Assembly: GCA_002492075.1 (NCBI GenBank)
Contig: DKXD01000138.1
Span: 15,135-24,777 of the forward strand
DNA length: 9,643 nucleotides
Reading direction: 5' to 3'
Source of the DNA: Ruminococcaceae bacterium UBA7135
GTDB taxonomy: Bacteria > Bacillota > Clostridia > Oscillospirales > Ruminococcaceae
The notes under the pieces were generated by a model. That model had not been told where the DNA came from, did no database searches, and saw nothing but the letters and a program-made list of their open reading frames with translations. Both the position numbers and the translations under genes were made by a program. Below, piece by piece: positions 6,132-9,643 of the stretch (position 1 is its first letter; each line of letters opens with the position of its first letter).

Positions 6132-6685
6132 TGGGACTGTTTGACAAATTATTCAACCAAAAATACGAGCAAGCGTCAAAGGTTACCGAAAGCTATGTTA
6201 TTGACATACGTGACGACTGTTTTGTGGTAAACGGACAAAGGCTGGAGGTTCCCATACATATAGACGCGCTTGCGAGAGTTCTCGGCGAGCCGCGTGCGAA
6301 GCACTTCAGGACAAAGGAAAGCGACCGCGAGATCAACGAGAAGATCGCCGGCGAACCCATCACCGACCGTGTGAATTATTTCTGGGACGGGTTGGGCTTG
6401 AAAGCGTATACTTATAACGGAAGCGTAGTGAACACGTTCGGAATTCAGTTTATAAAAGCCGATTACGAAACCAAAAACATCGGAACGAAAGCAAAGTTTA
6501 AGGGAACGGTTACGATAAACGGACAGCCGTGGCTTCCTGCGGCGCTGGCGGGGCGCGATAAGGAGGTCTTCCGCGAATTTCACGTCGGAAATTATCTCAT
6601 CACCGCCGAGTATACCGATTTTGATCAAGACGATACGACCCGTGACGAAACAAGCTTTACGGGTCTTGAAATTCAACTTAAGTAG
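6131..6685 (+). CDS. Uncharacterised 184-aa protein, first of a paralogous pair in the purine cluster
   Basis: I cannot assign a function. It has no signal peptide or membrane segment, so it should be cytosolic. An N-terminal helix-like segment (MGLFDKLFNQKYEQ) precedes a domain that starts near residue 22. That domain shares landmarks with the next gene: a VNGQ-type strand, DAL plus a LGEPR motif (about 45-57), WDGLGLKAY (about 89-97), then F-x-GT-x-x-ING-x-x-WL near 122-135, and AEY near 160. Glycine-bounded short strands and alternating hydrophobics suggest a beta-rich fold of the DUF7738-like kind, but that family link is from memory and tentative. The start overlaps the purM stop by one base, so it is co-transcribed with purM and may be translationally coupled. 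Confidence 0.8.
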   Translation: MGLFDKLFNQKYEQASKVTESYVIDIRDDCFVVNGQRLEVPIHIDALARVLGEPRAKHFRTKESDREINEKIAGEPITDRVNYFWDGLGLKAYTYNGSVVNTFGIQFIKADYETKNIGTKAKFKGTVTINGQPWLPAALAGRDKEVFREFHVGNYLITAEYTDFDQDDTTRDETSFTGLEIQLK

Positions 6686-6762
6686 TGCTGCCGCATAGGG
6701 CCTTTGTGACCTTATACGGTTTTGCCATACAAAAACAAATATTAAGGAGCGTGAAGAGTGTT

Positions 6763-7278
6763 ATGGAAATTGAGCTTACGGATGAGACCATCAGAATTAA
6801 CGGGCAGCCGTTCGGCGATACTGTGACCGTGGACGCGCTGAAGAGTATGCTTGGCGAGCCGCGTATTCAAAAAACCGAACCCGACAAGAATTACCGCGAA
6901 TATATGGAGCAGCGGCGCGGAAAAGATTATTTCGATAACTGCAAGTCGCTGGTCTGGGACGATCTGGGAATATATTCCCGCACCGACGACGGCACGACCT
7001 TGGTGTCTCTCGGAATGGTGCTGGACAATCAGCATAAGACCGCTCCGCACACTCCGCACAGCAATTTTTCGGGAACATTTATAATAAACGGCGAGGATTG
7101 GCTTACCGCTGTAAAAGCGGGTCAGAATATGTTCGGAAATTACTGCAAGCTGAGTTTGAAACGGTTCGTTGTGTTCGCCGAATATCAGCCGGGCAAAAAA
7201 ATTGCTCTGTCCGAACGCACGGAAAAGGACTTTACGCTTATCGAAATAACTCACGAATATATGAGGGAGAAACTGTGA
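6763..7278 (+). CDS. Uncharacterised 171-aa protein, second of the paralogous pair
   Basis: Clearly related to the gene before it: INGQPF, VDALKSMLGEPR (about 23-34), VWDDLGIYS (about 63-71), FSGTFIINGEDWL and FAEYQ appear in the same order. It lacks the N-terminal helix of its paralogue and has no signal or membrane segment. Function is unknown. The start is uncertain. The frame is open back to GTG 6685, which overlaps the upstream stop, and GTG 6751 is also in frame, but similarity to the paralogue begins at ATG 6763. AAGGAG at 6744-6749 is 13 bases from that ATG, rather far, while a weaker GAAGAG lies closer. The pair probably arose by tandem duplication between purM and purN. Confidence 0.75.
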   Translation: MEIELTDETIRINGQPFGDTVTVDALKSMLGEPRIQKTEPDKNYREYMEQRRGKDYFDNCKSLVWDDLGIYSRTDDGTTLVSLGMVLDNQHKTAPHTPHSNFSGTFIINGEDWLTAVKAGQNMFGNYCKLSLKRFVVFAEYQPGKKIALSERTEKDFTLIEITHEYMREKL

Positions 7279-7303
7279 GCCTGACGTTTGAAGAGGTAAC
7301 GAT

Positions 7304-7939
7304 ATGAAAAATATAGTTGTTCTGGTTTCTGGCGGCGGCACTAACTTGCAGGCGCTTATCGACGCGGAAAAGCGCGGCGAGATAAAGTGCGGGAAGATCA
7401 CCTGTGTGATAAGCTCCAATCCCGAGGCTTATGCTCTGGAGCGAGCAAAGCAGAACGATATTCCAAGCGTTGTAATTCCGCGCCGGGAATACTCTGACAG
7501 CAAGAGCTACAGCGCGGCTGTTCTCAAAGAACTTCAGGCTCAGAACGCGGATCTCATCGTTCTCGCGGGATTTATGACGATCTTGGACGAGTGCGCCACA
7601 AAAGCGTACCCCTACAAGATCATCAACGTTCACCCCGCGCTTATCCCGAGTTTCTGTGGCGAGGGCTTTTACGGACTGCGCGTTCATAAAGCCGCGTTGG
7701 AATACGGCGTGAAGGTGTCGGGCGCGACTATCCATTTCGTCAATGAAAAAGCGGACGCCGGCGCGATCATTCTGCAAGGCACAGTCGAGGTCGCGAACGA
7801 CGAAACGCCCGAAACTCTTCAAAGGAAGATAATGGAAAACGTCGAGTGGAAACTGCTCCCCAAAGCGGTGTCGCTGTTCTGTGAGGACAGGATAACTGTA
7901 AAAGACGGCAAGGCTTATGTTGATTTAAAGGAGAAATAA
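7304..7939 (+). CDS. purN: Phosphoribosylglycinamide formyltransferase (GAR transformylase)
   Basis: A 211-residue enzyme, normal for PurN. It transfers a formyl group from 10-formyltetrahydrofolate to GAR, giving FGAR. The GAR-binding loop VSGGGTNLQALI (8-19) is clear. The catalytic triad of the family is visible as N108 and H110 in the IINVHPALIPSF block and D151 in the NEKADAGAI block, following the conserved VSGATIHFV strand. GAGG at 7293-7296 is seven bases from ATG 7304. A 25-base gap separates it from the upstream unknown gene. Its stop overlaps the next ATG by one base (TAATG). Confidence 0.97.
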   Translation: MKNIVVLVSGGGTNLQALIDAEKRGEIKCGKITCVISSNPEAYALERAKQNDIPSVVIPRREYSDSKSYSAAVLKELQAQNADLIVLAGFMTILDECATKAYPYKIINVHPALIPSFCGEGFYGLRVHKAALEYGVKVSGATIHFVNEKADAGAIILQGTVEVANDETPETLQRKIMENVEWKLLPKAVSLFCEDRITVKDGKAYVDLKEK

Positions 7940-8013
7940 TGTGTAAATTCGATTCGTTTGGTTACACAACACGAAAAAAAGATTCTGACAGCTTTGAATT
8001 AAAGGAGTCAGAT

Positions 8014-8556
8014 ATGCACGAAAAAAATTATTCAATAAAGGAAAGCTCCGATTATTTCGGTTGGCTTGAGGGTGAGGTGAATTTACCTCTTTTCGGCTGC
8101 GGAATAAGGTTTCGCGTCAAAGGAAACGATAACATATACGCTCTGCGCTGTGCGGATCATCTCGAGGGGATAACCGCCGAAAATCTAAAGGAGCATACCG
8201 CGTTGTATACCTGTTTTGAGGCTCTTGTAGAGTATGTCGCGGATATGTTGGACGAGCATAGCGGCGAGTTTGAGTTGGGCGATTTTATCTTTGACGAGTA
8301 TTCTTCTGTCGGCGACTTACTTAAAATAATCACGCCGACGGGCTTAATATTTGAGCGCTCCGACTACGTTCCGGAGGAGGATTGTCCGATAGCGTTCAGT
8401 ATAAAGTTCAGCTTCGTGCCTGTTCCCGACGAGATCATGGAGATAGCGCTCCGTGGGGACGAGCCGATTTATGTGGGGGAATACCGCGGCGTAAGTCCGT
8501 GGAACGACAAGCTGTTAAAAAAGAAGTTTAATTATCTTAGAGGACGGGAGATATGA
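8014..8556 (+). CDS. Uncharacterised acidic protein, possibly with an alternative start at 7939
   Basis: A protein of 180 residues if translated from ATG 8014, or 205 from ATG 7939. Both starts have near-perfect sites: AAAGGAG at 8001-8007 (six-base gap) and AAAGGAG at 7927-7933 (five-base gap, inside the end of purN). I chose 8014 because the extra 25 residues are low complexity and polar, while the predicted fold begins at about YFGWLEGEVNLPLFG. That segment, a tryptophan followed by a strand and a FG turn, then an acidic helical region near ITAENLKEHTALYTCFEAL, loosely recalls DUF6985-like small proteins; this is a weak inference. There are no signal or membrane segments. The stop overlaps the lipoprotein start (ATGA), so the two are probably translated together. 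Confidence 0.75.
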   Translation: MHEKNYSIKESSDYFGWLEGEVNLPLFGCGIRFRVKGNDNIYALRCADHLEGITAENLKEHTALYTCFEALVEYVADMLDEHSGEFELGDFIFDEYSSVGDLLKIITPTGLIFERSDYVPEEDCPIAFSIKFSFVPVPDEIMEIALRGDEPIYVGEYRGVSPWNDKLLKKKFNYLRGREI

Positions 8557-9290
8557 AGCGCCGCTTTTTGGTGATACTTGTACTGTGCGCGGCAATGCTG
8601 TTCGGCGGCTGCCGTGAGGGCGGCTATGAAACGTTAGGCGATCGTTCGTCGGATATTCGCATAGAAGAATTTAGCATAGGCGACCGTCCCGACAAAAACG
8701 ATGTTTATTCGTACAGTTTGTCAAGCGCCGTCACAAGTTCTTCGTCAAAACAGAGCACCGTGTCTGCTAACAGCAGCTCAGGCTATCCCGAGAGTATCGG
8801 AAGCGATTTTCCGTCCAGCGATCCTGTGATCGTTGTTATTCAAAGTGTTGAGAGCAGCTTAAGCGAATCCTCTGATGTTTCGTCAAGTTTGCCGAAAAGC
8901 AGCTCCGCGCCGATAGTAGTCGTGATTCCCGAAGAGCCTCCGAAAAGCTCATTATCTGCGTCCGTTGTTTCCAATCACAGTGAGCCTGTCGAGGATGATC
9001 CGCCCGCAAACATCGGTGACGTTCAGCCGGATGAGAGCGACGACACTCCTGCGGGCATAAGCGATGTTACAAGCGAGTCCGGCGAATCATCATCTGAAGA
9101 GCCGCCCGAATCACAGCCCGAAACATCCGTGTCTCCGTATGATTATGATGGAGATGTTTACGTTGCGGCTTCGGGAAACGGAAAAAAGTATCATAAAAAT
9201 CCTAAGTGCAGCAATATGAACGGCTCTGTGGCGATGACGGTCGATGAAGCGTTGGAAAAAGGTTACACTCCCTGTAAGAAGTGTTGGTGA
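8553..9290 (+). CDS. Ser-rich lipoprotein with C-terminal Cys/His zinc-ribbon-like tail
   Basis: A 245-residue exported protein. The N-terminus has KRR, a hydrophobic core and a lipobox ending FGGC, so Cys20 should be lipidated and the protein anchored on the outer face of the membrane. Residues about 45-195 are a disordered linker rich in Ser, Pro, Glu and Asp. The last 45 residues form a compact module: VYVAASGNGKKYHKNP, then Cys219, an intervening helix (TVDEALEKGYTP) and CKKC (Cys241, Cys244), with His214. This KYH-x3-C ... GYxPCxxC pattern recurs at the C-termini of secreted nuclease-like and surface proteins in Firmicutes and is a plausible zinc-binding or Ada-like module. Its exact role here is unknown. 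GGGAG lies just upstream of ATG 8553, which overlaps the previous stop by four bases. Confidence 0.85.
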   Translation: MKRRFLVILVLCAAMLFGGCREGGYETLGDRSSDIRIEEFSIGDRPDKNDVYSYSLSSAVTSSSSKQSTVSANSSSGYPESIGSDFPSSDPVIVVIQSVESSLSESSDVSSSLPKSSSAPIVVVIPEEPPKSSLSASVVSNHSEPVEDDPPANIGDVQPDESDDTPAGISDVTSESGESSSEEPPESQPETSVSPYDYDGDVYVAASGNGKKYHKNPKCSNMNGSVAMTVDEALEKGYTPCKKCW

Positions 9291-9293
9291 GAT

Positions 9294-9635
9294 ATGAACG
9301 AACAAAAATTTACCGGTAAGGCGGAGTTTTATGAAAAATACCGTCCAAGCTATCCGAATGAACTGATAGATTATCTTTATGAGAACGCAAGATGCGATAA
9401 CGTCGCGGATATCGGCGCGGGTACGGGAAAATTCACACGATGCCTGCTTCAAAAGCCGTGGCGCGTCACTGCCGTAGAGCCTAATGGCGATATGCGGGGA
9501 AAGCTTGCGGATATCGAGGGAATAACGGTAGTGAACGCTCCCGCCGAGAATACGGGGCTGTCCGAACATTCGTTTGGGTTAGTAACGGCGGCGCAGGCGT
9601 TTCATTGGTTTAACGAGGAAGCGTTTAAGCAGTAG
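9294..9635 (+). pseudogene. Class I SAM-dependent methyltransferase interrupted by an in-frame TAG
   Basis: The 113-residue ORF starts three bases after the lipoprotein stop, with a GGTGAG site. It holds the N-terminal half of a Methyltransf_11/25-type enzyme: FTGKAEFYEKYRPSYP, the SAM motif VADIGAGTGKFT (37-48), AVEPNGDM (acidic end of strand two) and VTAAQAFHWFNEEAFK (97-112). Family members are usually about 250 residues and continue past this point with a segment like FKAECKRIL. Here FK-Gln is followed by TAG at 9633-9635, then codons for Cys, Lys and the start of Arg at 9636-9643, which match that expected continuation in frame. The stop looks like a Glu codon (GAG to TAG) change. Options are a nonsense mutation, a sequencing error, or amber read-through. 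Other genes here use TAG as a normal stop. The window ends at 9643, so the remainder cannot be seen. Confidence 0.7.
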
Positions 9636-9643
9636 TGCAAGCG

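Overview
The window reads as a de novo purine biosynthesis cluster from a Firmicute of the class Clostridia, most likely an Oscillospiraceae/Ruminococcus-like anaerobe. That assignment is inferred from protein style (4Fe-4S-type PurF, stand-alone PurN, the clostridial PurE variant), strong GGAGG-type ribosome binding sites and roughly 50% GC coding sequence with AT-rich intergenic regions. It is not proven by any marker gene. Every credible gene lies on the + strand.

Layout. (1) 35-916 encodes a nitrilase-superfamily C-N hydrolase, preceded by a short tandem 8-bp repeat and followed by a hairpin terminator. (2) 917-1200 is a regulatory interval with a promoter, a structured purE leader, a possible 24-codon upstream ORF and an intrinsic terminator just before purE. 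(3) 1201-4823 holds purE, then a gene with its own promoter for an XRE-type DNA-binding domain fused to a TehB-like methyltransferase, then purC and purF. (4) 4824-5096 is a 273-bp spacer carrying three copies of a 16-bp motif spaced exactly 84 bp apart. (5) 5097-7939 holds purM, two paralogous genes of unknown function, and purN. (6) 7939-9643 holds an uncharacterised acidic protein, a serine-rich lipoprotein with a C-terminal Cys-rich zinc-ribbon-like tail, and a SAM methyltransferase ORF that is cut short by an in-frame TAG near the window end.

The pur genes encode PurF (PRPP to phosphoribosylamine), PurN (GAR to FGAR), PurM (FGAM to AIR), PurE (N5-CAIR to CAIR) and PurC (CAIR to SAICAR). 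purD, purL/Q/S, purK, purB and purH are not in the window. Four gene junctions overlap by 1 to 4 bases (purM/6131 gene, purN/7939 gene, 7939 gene/lipoprotein) or lie a few bases apart (lipoprotein/methyltransferase), so the accessory genes are probably co-transcribed with the purine genes.

The most interesting signal is the purE leader. Four short segments can form either an upstream 9-bp stem plus a terminator, or an alternative pairing that breaks the terminator. This is the architecture of a riboswitch or attenuator, and I could not match it to a riboswitch class I know by its conserved core. The unit-84 repeat before purM, the paralogous pair inside the operon and the amber-interrupted methyltransferase are the next most useful leads.
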